A stretch of DNA of 64,000 nt from contig CAWZYM010000102.1 in the NCBI GenBank assembly GCA_963966185.1, positions 506,501-570,500 of the forward strand. The letters are read 5' to 3'. This DNA comes from Rhabditoides inermis (lineage: Eukaryota; Nematoda; Chromadorea; Rhabditida; Rhabditidae). The stretch's first letter is position 1; each line of letters starts with the position of its first letter. The position numbers were made by a program, and so were the translations under genes. The notes beneath the pieces are model-generated. The model had not been told where the DNA came from. It was given only the letters and a program-made list of their open reading frames with translations, and ran no database searches. Shown here in pieces: positions 31,894 through 43,867 of this stretch.

Positions 31894-34441
31894 ATGTTGT
31901 CCGGGTGCGGTGGCGGCCGGGCTGTGTTGTCGGTGCGCTCAGGCGGTCTTCAGAAGCTCTTCTGCTCGTCATCGGCAGCTAGCCAGAAGCCCCGTCCTGC
32001 TATCAAGGATGGTCCCTCCTTCCAGGATTTCGTATCGTCATGTGAGTATGAGTTGTTTCTGGAATATTCGAATTTCGCTACTTCAGCTTCCAAGGAAGAG
32101 GCGGTCGCCAAGTACGAAGGAAAGCTCAAGCTGGAGAAGGTGAGTCTTTTGTTTAGTGCGAGTATTTTAGTGTTATTTAGTGTTTCGATCTATCATTAGT
32201 TTCGTTGATTGAAACCGAGTATGTTGTATCTTTGATTTGTCGATTGCATACTTCTTCAGGGCGATCGTCGTCTTCGCCTGCCGCCGTGGCTGAAGAAGGA
32301 GAAGGCGCTGCCGAGCGAGAACAAGAACGTCGGCCGGCTGAAGAAGCAGCTCAAGAACCTCAAGCTCTCCACCGTGTGCCAGGTATGTCAAAAAAAAAAC
32401 CCTGGAAACCTGCACAGCCGGCGCGATCAATCAGTGTGTTTCGCTGTCGACGACCTATCAAAGACCTATCAAATGTGATTTAAATGTAATCACAGACAGC
32501 GTAACAGAAGCGTTGCAGGAGGCGCGCTGTCCGAACCTGGGCGAGTGCTGGGGCGGCAGCGAGGACAGCATCAGCACGGCCACCATCATGCTCATGGGCG
32601 ACACGTGCACGCGCGGATGCCGCTTCTGCTCTGTCAAGGTGGGCCGTGCTCCTCAAAACTGTTCTCTGCAATAGTTGAAGTTGAACTGGAGCTGAAGCAC
32701 TGGTTTTGCTCTTTGAAGATGTTTCAACACAGTTTCGAGCTAGTAGCCTACTGTCTAACCTCTGTTTTCAGACTGCGCGCGCTCCGCCGCCGCTGGACCC
32801 GCTGGAGCCGGAGAAGACTGCGGAGGCGGTGGCCAGCTGGGGCGTCGACTACATCGTACTCACATCGGTCGACAGGTGAGTAGTAAGAAGACTGGCTGAT
32901 TTTTGTTTAGAATAGAAGTGTGGTGAAAGAGTAAATCCACACGTCGGATTCGAGAACAAATGTGTGTGCATTGTTCGCCTCAATGTCTTTCGCTGTATTC
33001 CATTACTTATAGTATGTTGGATATACTATACTATATACCCCCTGTGTAGGGACGACCTGCCGGACGCGGGCTCTTCCCACCTGTCGGAGTGTGTCAAGGC
33101 GTTGAAGGCGAAGAAGCCGGAGCTGCTCGTCGAGTGCCTGCTACCCGACTTTGGCGGAGACGAGAAGGCCATTCAACTGCTAGCCAAGTGGGTGCACTCT
33201 TTCCGTTATCGTTACATGATTTGCAATTTGCGTTTGCCATTCAACTACTTGGGTTTATTAGCTTACTAAATGATTCATAGATGCATCCGCCAGGCATCCG
33301 TTTATCGGTTTATCGTCTGAAGATTGCTTATTGAATACTCAAAAATCATAAGTTATCTCTCGAATCTCTAAACACATTCCAATAGTTTAGTTCTCTATGC
33401 TGGTTGTTGATTACTGTTCTTGTTTTTTTTTTGCATTTCCGTTTCAGTTCGGGTATGGAGGTGTACGCGCACAACGTGGAGACGGTGGAGCGTCTGACTC
33501 CGTGGGTGCGCGACCCGCGCGCCAAGTACCGCCAGTCGCTGGCCGGACTGCAGCTCGCGAAGAGGACCAACCCGCAGCTCATCACCAAGACGAGCATCAT
33601 GCTCGGGCTGGGCGAGACGGATGAGGAGGTGGGTGGGGAGGATGAAAGTTAAGATGAAAGGAGCAGGTGCTTTAGTGTCTGTAGACAGTAACATGATGTG
33701 GCAACGCAGAGGTGAGTGGGTGGGTGAGTGAGAGGAGATATGCGTATTTGGATTAGGGAGCAGGTAATCAGCGTGAACGCGGCGTTGACGGAAGGATGTA
33801 TCGTGATTAAAGATGAAGCGTGTGCGTTGCCTATTTCAAATGGAGAAGATTAGAGAGGAGGGAAGTTATATGCGTTGCATGTTGCAGGTTTAGTGCTTTA
33901 GTCGTTACGTATCCAAAAGCTATGAATATCCTCTTTTTGTTGCTGTTGACAGGACACGTTATTTTCCTTCCGAAATACGTTATGTGATTGTGGATGCGCG
34001 TTTTTTATGCGTTGCGTATGGAATTTCCATCAGGCATTGCGATTTTTTCCGTAGACGAGGTACATCGGACGATCTTTTTTTGTTGTGTTACATTGTTTTG
34101 CGTGTTGAGGTGCGTGCGTGTCTGTCTGATCTGCGCGCGCACGACGTGGACGTGGTGACGTTCGGACAGTACATGCAGCCCACCAAGCGGCATCTCCTCG
34201 TCAAGGAGTGGGTCACACCGCAGAAGTGAGTGCGATATAGCAATCAAAATGTCAATAGCAATCAAAACTATAGCAATCAGAATAGTTAGTAGAGACTTTG
34301 TTTAGGTTCGACGAGTGGGCGGCGGAGGCGGAGGCGATGGGCTTTGTGTACGTGGCGAGCGGGCCGCTCGTGCGCTCGTCGTACAAGGCAGGAGAGTACT
34401 TCCTCAAAAACGTCATCCGCAAGCGACAGGGCAAGCAGTAG
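31894..34441 (+). CDS. lias-1: mitochondrial lipoyl synthase, radical-SAM enzyme
   Basis: Inserts the two sulfur atoms into protein-bound octanoate to make lipoate for the mitochondrial 2-oxoacid dehydrogenases and the glycine cleavage system. Nine exons starting 31894, 32087, 32260, 32519, 32773, 33050, 33449, 34110 and 34306 read through to TAG 34439-34441. The first ~35 residues are Arg/Ser/Gly-rich without acids, consistent with a mitochondrial presequence. The auxiliary cluster cysteines are in [13 protein letters not shown]. The radical-SAM triad is [13 protein letters not shown]. The C-terminal RSSYKAGE holds the conserved cluster-ligating serine region. Intron 1 (45 bp, 32042-32086) keeps the frame open if retained, but splicing matches the family better. 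The intron before 34110 ends in an unusual GTTGAG. AATAAA is at 34837-34842. Confidence 0.95.
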
Positions 34442-34945
34442 GGTAGGGTATGTAGACTTGTATTCTCTGTTCCCCTGTTCGAGAATCCGCGTCAGTATCG
34501 AACAGTGTCGAATATACTGATTCCTGGCCGAGAGACAAGCATCTGCAAGAATACTTGGTATTCGTTTTCATGTTTAGTAGAGTAAACACATGTTGTTGTA
34601 GCGAGATGAGAGATGCACTAGTTGCACTTGCCTAGAGATTAGATGGAGAAATATAGTCGCGCGCTCTGGTCTATGTGTGTCCCACTTGTTTTTGTTTATG
34701 CTATCCGATTGCTCAGTTGTAAATAGGAACATTTGGATATAATATAAGAGTTTATTATTAGGTTGAAATAGAAATGTATTAGTTATGCATTGATGTAGCC
34801 TGTGATGTGATACGGTAGTTTTGGCGAAGAGTTTATAATAAAGATTTTTTCACTGCATGTTATTGCTTGATGTTTTGATGAGTTGATTGTCTCTGAAATA
34901 TCTCCAACATAATGCCATATTCGTAATGTTTTCATGCGTTTTCAG
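34442..34945. promoter_or_regulatory. 3' UTR with AATAAA and nearby spliced-leader-type acceptor
   Basis: AATAAA at 34837-34842 is followed about 100 bp later by TGCGTTTTCAG directly abutting the next ATG (34946). A polyadenylation signal about 100 bp ahead of a trans-splice site is the usual spacing between genes in nematode operons. No RNA data are available here. Confidence 0.5.
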
Positions 34946-37258
34946 ATGTCGATCTCAGGCGTTGGTCAGGTGGTCTACGTGTCGAAAGCGTTTCTCACCA
35001 TAAAACACAAGTGAGTCCGGGGTCTATCATAACTTTGTGACCCTACACGTTTAGAACATGTGGTTTGTGAGTTTCGTCGATTGGCGGAGAGAAGAGGTAA
35101 ATGGTAAAATGTCACGTGGGTGGTTGATTGTGTGGCGGGGTGTCATTTGTGCATCGGTTGCAGAGACTGTGAGGTGTACGTGTCCTCGCACCTCTTCACG
35201 CAGCGCTACGCCAAGGGAGAGTTTGTCCAGTTTGCCGCCGACCCCGACGACGTGAGTGTACGGTAACTGGTCAGTGGATTACGGTGTTACTGCAGTTTCC
35301 ACACTTGAGAGAGTACAACGTCAAGTACCGAGCCATCATGATACGACCGGGGACAGTGCCGGCGGTGAGTGAATGAGAGAGAGAGAGAAAGAGAGTTAAT
35401 ATGATCATTGCAGGATCTGATTTCGGAGGGCACAGTGAAGATGATCGATTCAGGCGGTGACTTTATGCACGTCATCTACAGCAAGGTTGGATTGTGTTGA
35501 TTTATTTAGCATTTTGTTGATTGATTCGTAATTCGTATCTTCCAGAACGGCCTACAAATCTTGATCTATGCGCAGCGCAATATTGTCCGCCCGCCGAGCA
35601 TCAACCTTAAGAAGGTGTGCGTTTTTTATGGTTGTAATGTATGTATGTGTAAATAACGTATACTTGTTGAGACGTTCAAAGTGGGCGATGTGGTGCGGTT
35701 CAAGGCTAGCAAGCAGGCGACGCCCATGCGTGGAGCACTCGAGTGGAAGTGAGAAGCGTCATTTTTCCTTTTTATCTGAATGTATGAGCCCGACAATCAA
35801 TCAATCAATCGTTTATCTGGAATCGTTATATCCGAAATCATCAGGAGCCAGACTGACATAGGATCTTGTGAGGGGAGGATACATGACTTGTGTGGTTGCA
35901 GGGCGTCTGTGGCGACGGACTGCCGGCACGTGATCAGCAAGGAGGGCGATGTGAGTCGGCCCGGCGCCGCGCCCCTCCTCATCCCCCGCCCGCCCGCCAA
36001 GATTGCCCGCGTCGTGCCGGTGAGTAGGGGGAGAGAAAGTTGTAGTTTGTGTTGTGGTGTGTGTGTGTGTGCCGATGATCTAGATTAGCTGTTTTCTTTG
36101 GAGGTTATTGGTTCTATTGGTGTACTGGCAATTCAATTACAATGGTGGGGATTACAGTGGGAATGGATATTGATCGGTATACGACTTGAATCGGTTTACG
36201 ACAGTTTGCGACTGGCATGTAATGTGACGCCGGAAAGAGGTCACGTTTTGTGCGTTTATGACGAACCGAATAGCCTTGTATGCATATGTGTGGTTTCAGC
36301 GCCTGTTATTTCCGAAGGCGACGACTCCTCCGCAACTGCGCGAGCCTACCGCCTCGTCTCCTAAGACCTCTGCACCAGTTCCCACCCCTATCGCTCCGCC
36401 CACGCACCGAGTGCCGGTATGTTGTTTGTTTGTTTGTTTGTTTGTTTGTTGTCCATGTGTCTGTTCCAGAAGGTGGAGGATGCGACCTCGTCGTCGCGTG
36501 TGCCGGACATACCTCCGGGATTCGGCCCGCCGCCCGGGCTCGTGTCGCCTGCGCCCGATCTGCCTCCCGGCTTGTCTGTGGTGCTGCCGCCGATCAGTGC
36601 GAGTGCGGCCCTGCCTCCCGCGCCTGTCTCCGCCCCCGCTGCCCCCGCCCTCACTTCCAAGCTGGCCATGTGGACGAAGCGACAGCCGGAGAGTGACGCC
36701 AGGGCCGGCGGGTCGACCGGGGATAGGAGTGCCTTCAGCAGTCTGGAGAGGTGCGAGAGGGGGGGGGGGGGGTGGAGATTCAATGGACCATCAGTCTCTT
36801 CGAAAACATATCAGAAGTAATTCGAAGTCGTTGCAAGGCTTATCGGGCTTAGTTTGGAGGCAATTCGAAGTAGTTCGAAGAGACTGACCGCTACTTTTCG
36901 ATTTTTCAAGTTCGACCTCAAGTTTTCGATTGCAGCTTCGCTTTCGAGGTGGATGCGTTGGACGTGTTTGTGGGCGATGATTCGTGTGAGGTGTGGGAGG
37001 AGAGTGAGAGGAAGGTGAGTGGAGAGAGAGGGGGAGGGAGGAGAGAGAGGGGGGAGGGAGGAGAGAGAGGGGGGAGGGAGGAGAGAGAGGGGGGAGGGAG
37101 GAGAGAGAGGGGGGAGGGAGGAGAGAGAGAGGGGGGGAGGAGAGAGAGGGGGGAGGGAGGAGAGAGGATATGTGTATGTGTTTCAGTTGAAGTTGCTGGC
37201 TCATTCTCTGTTGGGCTGCGATGGTTCTTGTCTTTTCTGCCACACTCATCTCATATAG
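34946..37258 (+). CDS. tandem-family paralogue 1: two OB-like modules, Pro-rich linker, CxxC tail (~390 aa)
   Basis: About eleven exons join in frame from ATG 34946 to TAG 37256-37258. Module A (residues ~5-70) reads GQVVYVSKAFLTIKHK, then VYVSSHL and VQFAADP. Module B (~75-165) reads LISEGTVKMID, IYAQRNIVRP and FKVGDVVRFKA, then LEWKASVATDCRHVI. The strand pattern with VGDVVxFxA and a final W-K-A recalls cold-shock/OB-type RNA-binding modules, but I do not recognise the family. A ~200-residue Pro/Ala/Ser-rich linker follows (VPDIPPGFGPPPGL). The end is a conserved tail: FEVDALDVFVGDD, then KLKLLAHSLLGCDGSCLFC. Paralogues 2 and 3 lie directly downstream with matching exon borders. One acceptor is the unusual TGTTGAG (35671). 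Confidence 0.85.
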
Positions 37259-37699
37259 AAGGCACTATTCGCTTTTCCGCCCCGGCCGTTTCTTTCACCC
37301 TTCTTCACCCGTATTGGCTCTAGCACTTCTACACCTCTCAAGTACATGTGATGGCGATTTGTTGTGTTTTGTGTTCTCGTTGTTGTTGTTTTGCACACAC
37401 TCTCACATGTTTTGCTCTCTTATTTTCGCTCCTTGCCCAGTTTAAATCTCAATCTCAGTCGATTTTTGTGTCCATTTGCATATACGGTGTGTATGTTGTT
37501 TCTGTTTTTATGGCATGTCTGGGAAGATTTTCGATCATTGTATTTTGCGTTCGTATTTTCTATAGGTCAGTTCTATTGATAAACTTGTAAAATTTGTTTG
37601 CTGTTGCTAGTCGTTTGAGTTTCTTGCAACGGTTGCTGTTACCGCTGATTACCTGATTGTCTACGAATGAGAGATAACATTTTCATGTTTTGCAGTGTT

Positions 37700-38128
37700 A
37701 TGACTACGGTCTCAGCTACTGGTCAGGTCGTTTATGTGTGCGGCAAATTTATCACCGTCGCTCATAGGTTAGTAAGTGGCTACACGTTGTAGTTATAATT
37801 TATGAACAAATAATTGTATAACTTACATTGTATACAATATTGTCAATAATGATTTGTGTTGAGGGGAGCTGCTGTTTATGTGCCCTCCCACCTTTACCAG
37901 GGCCATGGTTTTGAGAAAGACGACCTTGTCGATTTTATCGCCAAGCCTTTTACGGTGAGTGTTTTTACAACCAGTTTTAGATTGTTATGTTATGTTGTAT
38001 TTGTGTTTACATTTGTGTTTTGTTCTCATGCGATTTGTTTTCAGCTGCCCGAATTGGAGCGATTCAAGGTGAAATGGATAGCGTCGTCAGTGAAGATGCA
38101 GAAGAAGCCTACGGTGGGTGGCGGAGGG

Positions 38129-38161
<33 letters not shown>

Positions 38162-38471
38162 CCTCTCCCTCTCTCCCTCTCTCCCTCTCTCCCTCTCTCC
38201 CTCTCTCCCTCTCTCCCTCTCTCCGCTTTCTCTCTCTCTCTCTCTCTCTCTCGCTCATTATTAATTTTCTTTTTTCAGTTGTTGATATCGGAGGGCAAAG
38301 TGGAAAACATGGACCCTCGCGGAGAATTTATGTTTATCAACTATAACAAGGTGGGGAAGAAAGTATTGATTGAAGACAGAAATATTGTTTCAGAATGGTA
38401 CGCAAATGACGATCTTTTCGACGCGCATAACGGTCAAGCCGTTGATTTCCAATATGCATAGGGTGAGAAGA

Positions 38472-38506
<35 letters not shown>

Positions 38507-39243
38507 GTTGTTGTTGCAGATGTTCAAGGTTGGCGACGTGGTGCGGTTCCAGGCCAAGGAGCAGCCGCCCAACGGAAGGACTGATGTCAAGTGGAGGTCC
38601 TTCTCCTTCTCCTTCTCCTTCTCCTTCTCCTTCTCCTTCTCCTTCTCCTTCTCCTTCTCCTCCTTCTCCTCCTTCTCCTCCTTCTCCTCCTTCTCCTTCT
38701 TCTCCTCCTTCTCCTCCTTCTCCTCCTCCTTCTCCTCCTTCTCCTCCTTCTCCTCCTTCTCCTCCTTCTCCTCCTTCTCCTCCTTCTCCTCTTTCTCCTC
38801 CTCCTTCTTCTCCTTCTTCTCCTTCTTCTCCTTCTCCTTCTCCTTCTCCCTCCTCCTTTCCTACAGTACCCTTGCAGGACGACAGTGACTACTGACGCCC
38901 GTCACATGATCACTCGCAGTGGGGAGGTGGTGTTGGCTGCTGGTCCCAGCGCTCAGCCCGCCCCTCCCGGCCCCGCCCCTTCTGCCGTCGCTCGCCCAGC
39001 GGCCGCCGCTCCAAACGCCCGCCCGCCTGCTCCCATTCAGCCCGTTCGTCCGCCCGTCTCAGTTACCAAGGTAGCTAGTGATTCAAGATATCGTGTGATA
39101 TGAAGTCTTTTCAGCCCGTTCCGTCGTTTCCTGCTTCTGCGAGTGTGAGCGAGTGTGGATCGGAGGCGGCGGAGAGAGAGCCCACGTTCATCGCATACGA
39201 TGACGAGGCGGATAGATGGACGGAAGCGGATCGGATGGTGCGC

Positions 39244-39283
<40 letters not shown>

Positions 39284-39368
39284 GGTAAGAAAGGGAATAA
39301 TCATTTAGCTGCGCATCATGTCTCACTACCTGGCCGACTATAACTGCGTCTACTGCCTCAAGAACTAG
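37700..39368 (+). CDS. tandem-family paralogue 2 (~270 aa)
   Basis: Starts MTTVSATGQVVYVCGKF and follows the exon plan of paralogue 1. Module A includes GAAVYVPSHLYQGHGF and VDFIAKP, then ELERFKVKW. Module B includes LLISEGKVENMDPRGEFMF, STRITVKP and MFKVGDVVRFQAKEQ, then VKWRTTVTTDARHMI. The linker is shorter and Ala/Pro-rich (PAPPGPAPSAVARPAAAAPN). The C-terminal tail is EPTFIAYDDEADRW, then LRIMSHYLADYNCVYCLKN and stop at 39366-39368. The intron between the VKW and TTV exons is a 270-bp CTTCTC microsatellite. Choosing the TTGCAG acceptor at its end keeps the frame and matches both sister genes, while the earlier CTACAG would stop after seven residues. AATAAA is at 39668-39673. Confidence 0.83.
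38599..38870 (+). repeat. CTTCTC/CCT microsatellite inside an intron of paralogue 2
   Basis: About 270 bp of CTTCTC, CTCCTT and CTTCTT units. It produces poly-Leu, poly-Ser-Phe and poly-Ser-Pro open frames of over 120 codons on the plus strand. These are artefacts of the repeat, since the flanking exons splice across it in frame. Confidence 0.95.
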
Positions 39369-39794
39369 TGGGCGGGACCGGCCAGCCAAGTTTTTCCAAT
39401 TCCGGTCGCCGGGTTGTTATAGCTTTAGTTGTTGTGCTAGATATCACAAGAGTTCACATTCGTTGTGACTGATTTCTGTTTAGACATCCAGGTCCGTCTT
39501 GATTCTTTTTGAATTTTAGCTCAAATTTATGCGAAACGTTACCTTTTTTTGCTCCGCGTAGCTCTTCCAATAATGTATTCACTATTGCCTTACGATCTTT
39601 ACCTCTTTCTTCCTACTTGCTCAGAGCTGAATCATGGATATTTATATCGTCTCAAGATGACACTATAAATAAAGGTTTATTTTGTGAGTTGTGCTGTGAT
39701 TTTTGTGATGTAATGAATCGGTTCTTTGACCGTTGTTGATATTTGTTGAAATAAGAGGGTAGGGAAAATAATAAATACATTTAAGTATTATAGA

Positions 39795-40514
39795 ATGAAT
39801 CCGAACAAGAAGGACAATCCCTTGGTCGATGAGCACATCAATGGAATTGGCGCGGTCGTCTATGTCTGCGATCGATTCGTCAACGTCAGATACAAGTGGG
39901 TGGATCGAATGTATCGATTTATTGATCGAATGCAGGAAGTGCATTGTGCACGCGCCTCGCAACACGTGGAAGATGACGGAGCCGCCGCTGCAGGGTCACG
40001 GAGTGCAGTTCAAAGCGAAGCCCTTCGACGCGGTGAGAGGGGGCGGGGCGAAAAGGGGCGGGGTTAGGACAGATTCCGATCGGAATACCTGTATAACATA
40101 GCTTCTAGCCGCCCGAGCTGAAGACGTTCCACATAACGCACAAGGCGGCGATGATCCGACCGTCCGAATTGGAGACGTGCGAGGGGGAGGGGCGGATAGA
40201 GATGATGGGGTCCGACGGGGAGTTCATGTTCGTGCGCTTCATGGAGGTGGGTGGAGGGATGAGAGAGAGAGGAGGGAGAGAAAGAGGGAGGGGGCTTTCA
40301 GCAAACGAGCAAGCAGCTCGCCACCTGTTTTGTCACCCGCAACATTGTCCGCCCCGCGTGTCTGGACCTGTTCACCGTGGGTGGTCCATTCGGTGTGTTC
40401 TTTGATATTGTTTAATGCCCGCAGAGATTCCAAATCGACGACGTTGTGAAGTTTGTGGCGATCGCGCAGCCAAAAGAGGATGTCAAGTGGAAGTGGGTAA
40501 GGGGCAGAGAGGGG

Positions 40515-40557
<43 letters not shown>

Positions 40558-41049
40558 GGGAGAGAGAGAAAGAGAGACTCCTACTACCACGCAGCTTGCA
40601 GGGCTACCCTGGCGACGGACGCGGACCACGTGATCATAGACGGGGAGCAGGTGATGGCTCTCCGCTCGGACGGCGCTCCGCTGGCGTCGAAGCGCGCGGT
40701 GGCGAGAGCCGCCTCCGCCGCCGTCCCCGCCCAGCCGCCCTCGGTCGTCACCGTCACTAAGGTACGGTAGCATGGGTGATTTAGAGATATCAATGTCAAA
40801 TATTTAAACGGAATAGCGTTTCTTGAACATGAAGTACGTGTACGAGGATCTAACAGTGTTTTAAAGCAAGTTTTGTGAATTGTGAATGTTATGTATTGCA
40901 GACGGTGGTTTCGCAGCAGCCGCGTCCCATCCAGACTCGTCCGATGGTCGTCGTCCCCTCTGCCTCCACCCACGTCCCGGCGAGGTCACCCGCAGTCAAC
41001 ACGGCTTCCATGGAGAGGTGGGGACGACTCTCTCTCCCTCCCTCCCTCT

Positions 41050-41087
<38 letters not shown>

Positions 41088-41283
41088 GAAGGAGTGTATC
41101 AGAGTGAGATATGTGATGTTGTGTTGCAGCGTGGTGGACTGTGACGAGACGTCGTTCATCGCGTTCGACCCGTCTCGCGATCCGTTCAGCGAGGAGAACC
41201 GGAAACTGCGGGTGATGGCACACTTTCTGGCAGACGACATGTGCGGACAGTGCATGACCAAGACAGGGTATGCACAGAACTGA
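39795..41283 (+). CDS. tandem-family paralogue 3 (~310 aa)
   Basis: Starts MNPNKKDNPLVDEHINGIGA, an N-terminal extension of about 14 residues over its sisters, then VVYVCDRFVNVRYK. Module A is the most diverged (VHAPRNTWKMTE, VQFKAKPFD, ELKTFHITHKAAMIRP). Module B has EGRIEMMGSDGEFMFVRF, FVTRNIVRPACLDL and FQIDDVVKFVAIAQ, then VKWKATLATDADHVI. The linker carries PSVVTVTK and QQPRPIQTRPMVVV. The tail is ETSFIAFDPSRDPF, then RKLRVMAHFLADDMCGQC, ending TGA 41281-41283. Exon borders fall at the same places as in paralogues 1 and 2. A TATTATAG immediately before AATG is a possible trans-splice site. Function is unknown; an RNA-binding role is inference from the OB-like pattern. Confidence 0.83.
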
Positions 41284-41587
41284 GGAGAAGAGGGACGGAG
41301 GGATGGATGGAGAGAGGGAGAAGGAGAGATATATAGATAGAAAGAGAGGGGAGTAGCGGGTTCGATTGTGTATTGTTCACTGAGAGATTTGATCTCTGCC
41401 GCTTTATGTTTGTGGGTTTCGCTGTTTGTTTTTTTTTGTTACTTAATTCGCTAATCAATACGATTTTTTGATAAATATTATATTTAATGTAGTTTTGTGT
41501 TTGTCGTGGATATGGCGAATGAGTTGCTAGGCTCTGGAATATCTTTGAATGCTAGAATTTCAAGTTGATGTATATCTATTTCCCAAG

Positions 41588-42659
41588 ATGCCTCTGGAGG
41601 TTCGAGCGGTGTTGGACCGACCGGTCGCCATCTACCTCACCGGAGAGACGATCACTGTGACGGTAGGGAGAGAGAGAGGGGGGAGAGAGAGAGAGAGGGG
41701 GAGAGGGAGAGAGAGAGGGGGGAGAGAGAGGGGGAGAGAGGGAGAGGGTCCTCGATGCAGGTGACGGTGCGCAACGTGGCTTCCGGTCGGGCGGGTCGCG
41801 AGTGTCTCGCGTGGGGCAGTGTGCAGCTGACGAGCGAGCGACTGTGGGGCAAGGCGGCCGAGAAGATGCGCAGACAGCCCGCCACCACTGCCATTGCCAG
41901 GTTCGTAGCGCATCATTGTTGACAACTTGTTCAAATTGTGGTCATTCTCTTCGAAACACTTCTAAATCTCACCAGTCCCGAACACTTCGGAATGTCGTGT
42001 CATCCTTTCGAAACTCCTTTCGAAGAGCATGGAAAGTTTGCGGTTTCAGGCAGTCTGCCATTGCCAGGTTAGATCCATGGAATTGGCATTTCAACCTTCG
42101 AGATGCAAACTGAATGTTTGGCTATTTGAAAATGTACGCGAAATGAAACCTTATATAGCCGTTTTGTTTTGCGACACAGTCGGCTGATTTCCACCACATT
42201 TTGTCTTCATTTTTTCCAGTTTGCATCGTGAAGACAGCTGAAATGCAAACTCGCTGTTTTGTGATCGGTGTTTCGCTAGGATGTTGACAACGGGTTGCAG
42301 GCCGACCGGCAACGTGTTCGCGTCGGTGCCGACGGTGTTGTTCTGTGAGGCGGAGCTCGCGCCAGGCGAACACAAGACATACACATGTCAGGTGAGAAAG
42401 AGAGAGCGAGGGAGAGAGGGAAAGAGGGTAGAGAGAGAGAGAGGGGTAGAATTAGAGATAGTCTCCTTTCAGATCGCGCTGCCGTCGCAGGGCCTGCCTC
42501 CCTCGTGGCGCGGCCACCTCGTGCGATACTCGAACAAGATCACGGTAGCCGTGCAGCATGTGCGAGCCGCTATCAAGGTGCGAATCTCCCTCCCTCCCTC
42601 TCCCTCTCTCTCTCCCTCTCTCTCTCTCTCTCACTCTCGCTCTCTCTCCCTCTCTCTCT

Positions 42660-42708
<49 letters not shown>

Positions 42709-42755
42709 CCTCTCTCTCCCTCTCCCTCTCTCTCTCTCACTCTCGCTCTCTCTCC

Positions 42756-42812
<57 letters not shown>

Positions 42813-43831
42813 ACTCTCCCGCTCAGGACATGTTATAAGAACTCTGGAACCAATCCATTGTAGAAGCTTCGTTTGAAGAAAACGACGGTGAGACGTGTGT
42901 TTGGGTTGCTCCTTGCCTGTTCTTCTCGGGTTGAGGTCTTTTGGATGGATGTGGATTGATTTCTGGATTGTGGCTGGTCGCCGGCACATGTTGACTATAG
43001 TTTTATTCAGGGAGATAGTTGGAGGCTTGGTGCATTTGACTACAGAAATGAAGATACTCATTTTCTGTGCGGGATCATATGTTCGTTCAGCTGATGCACC
43101 TCCCTGTGCGCATTCTTCCCTCGGTTGGTCTGGAGAGCCGCCCGCCGCCGCCCGCCAATCCATTCCTCCTCGAGACCGCACAGCAGGTATCTTGTAGGCG
43201 TCAGATTACGGTGTTCGATGCACGTCTACTGATGTTCTAGGTGACGGTATCTCAGCTGGTGACGTCCGCAGTGGACCAGATCACGGCTCCCAGAAGGCCG
43301 CATTCCGTGGCGATGACCAACGCAGCCGGCAAGGTCACCCAGCTCACGCTATACAAGAAGGCGTTCCGGCTGGGAGAGGAGGTGGGGTTAGGGAGGGGGG
43401 GGGGTGATGACGTCACTTGAGTGACATCAAACATGATCATGTGTTTGTGTCGAATGGAGGTGCATGTTCACTAATCGTGCTCTTACTGTCTCATTCATTC
43501 TTCATATGTGTAATGCGTAGCGCTTGTGCATTGCAGGTGATTGGCCGACTGCAGTTCACGGACGCGTGTGTTCGAGTGGCACAGCTGGCAGTGTGGCTGG
43601 AGACAGTGGAGAGAGTGGTGGAGGAGGGAGAGGAGGGCGAGCGGGAGGGCATCCACGAGGGGGAGCAGAGCGTCGTCGTGAGTACCTCCCCTCTCTATCC
43701 GCACCTTCTATCTATCTCTGTAGGTGCACGACCGGTGGCAGTCTGTGTCCGCGTGCGCCAAAGAGGACCACTTCCGACTCACTCTGCCCATGCACGCCCC
43801 GCCCACTTTCCACACCGAGTCGGGTCCGTCC

Positions 43832-43867
<36 letters not shown>

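Noticed and set aside
31891..32199. Unspliced reading through lipoyl synthase intron 1
   Set aside because: The 45-bp segment stays open, but it has a consensus GTGAGT donor and CTTCAG acceptor, and removing it gives a better family match. Retention remains possible as a minor form.
38508..39103. Long poly-Leu, SF-repeat and SP-repeat open frames
   Set aside because: All derive from the CTTCTC microsatellite in an intron of paralogue 2. The spliced frame skips it and matches the sister genes.
34946..41283. The tandem family as major sperm protein/VAP genes
   Set aside because: The tandem arrangement suggested MSP genes at first, but the conserved MSP motifs are absent and the VGDVVxFxA and WKA pattern fits OB/cold-shock-like modules better.
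42558..42876. Ser/Leu-repeat ORFs at 42.6-42.9 kb as coding
   Set aside because: They come from the (CT)n intron tract of the RGP1 homologue.
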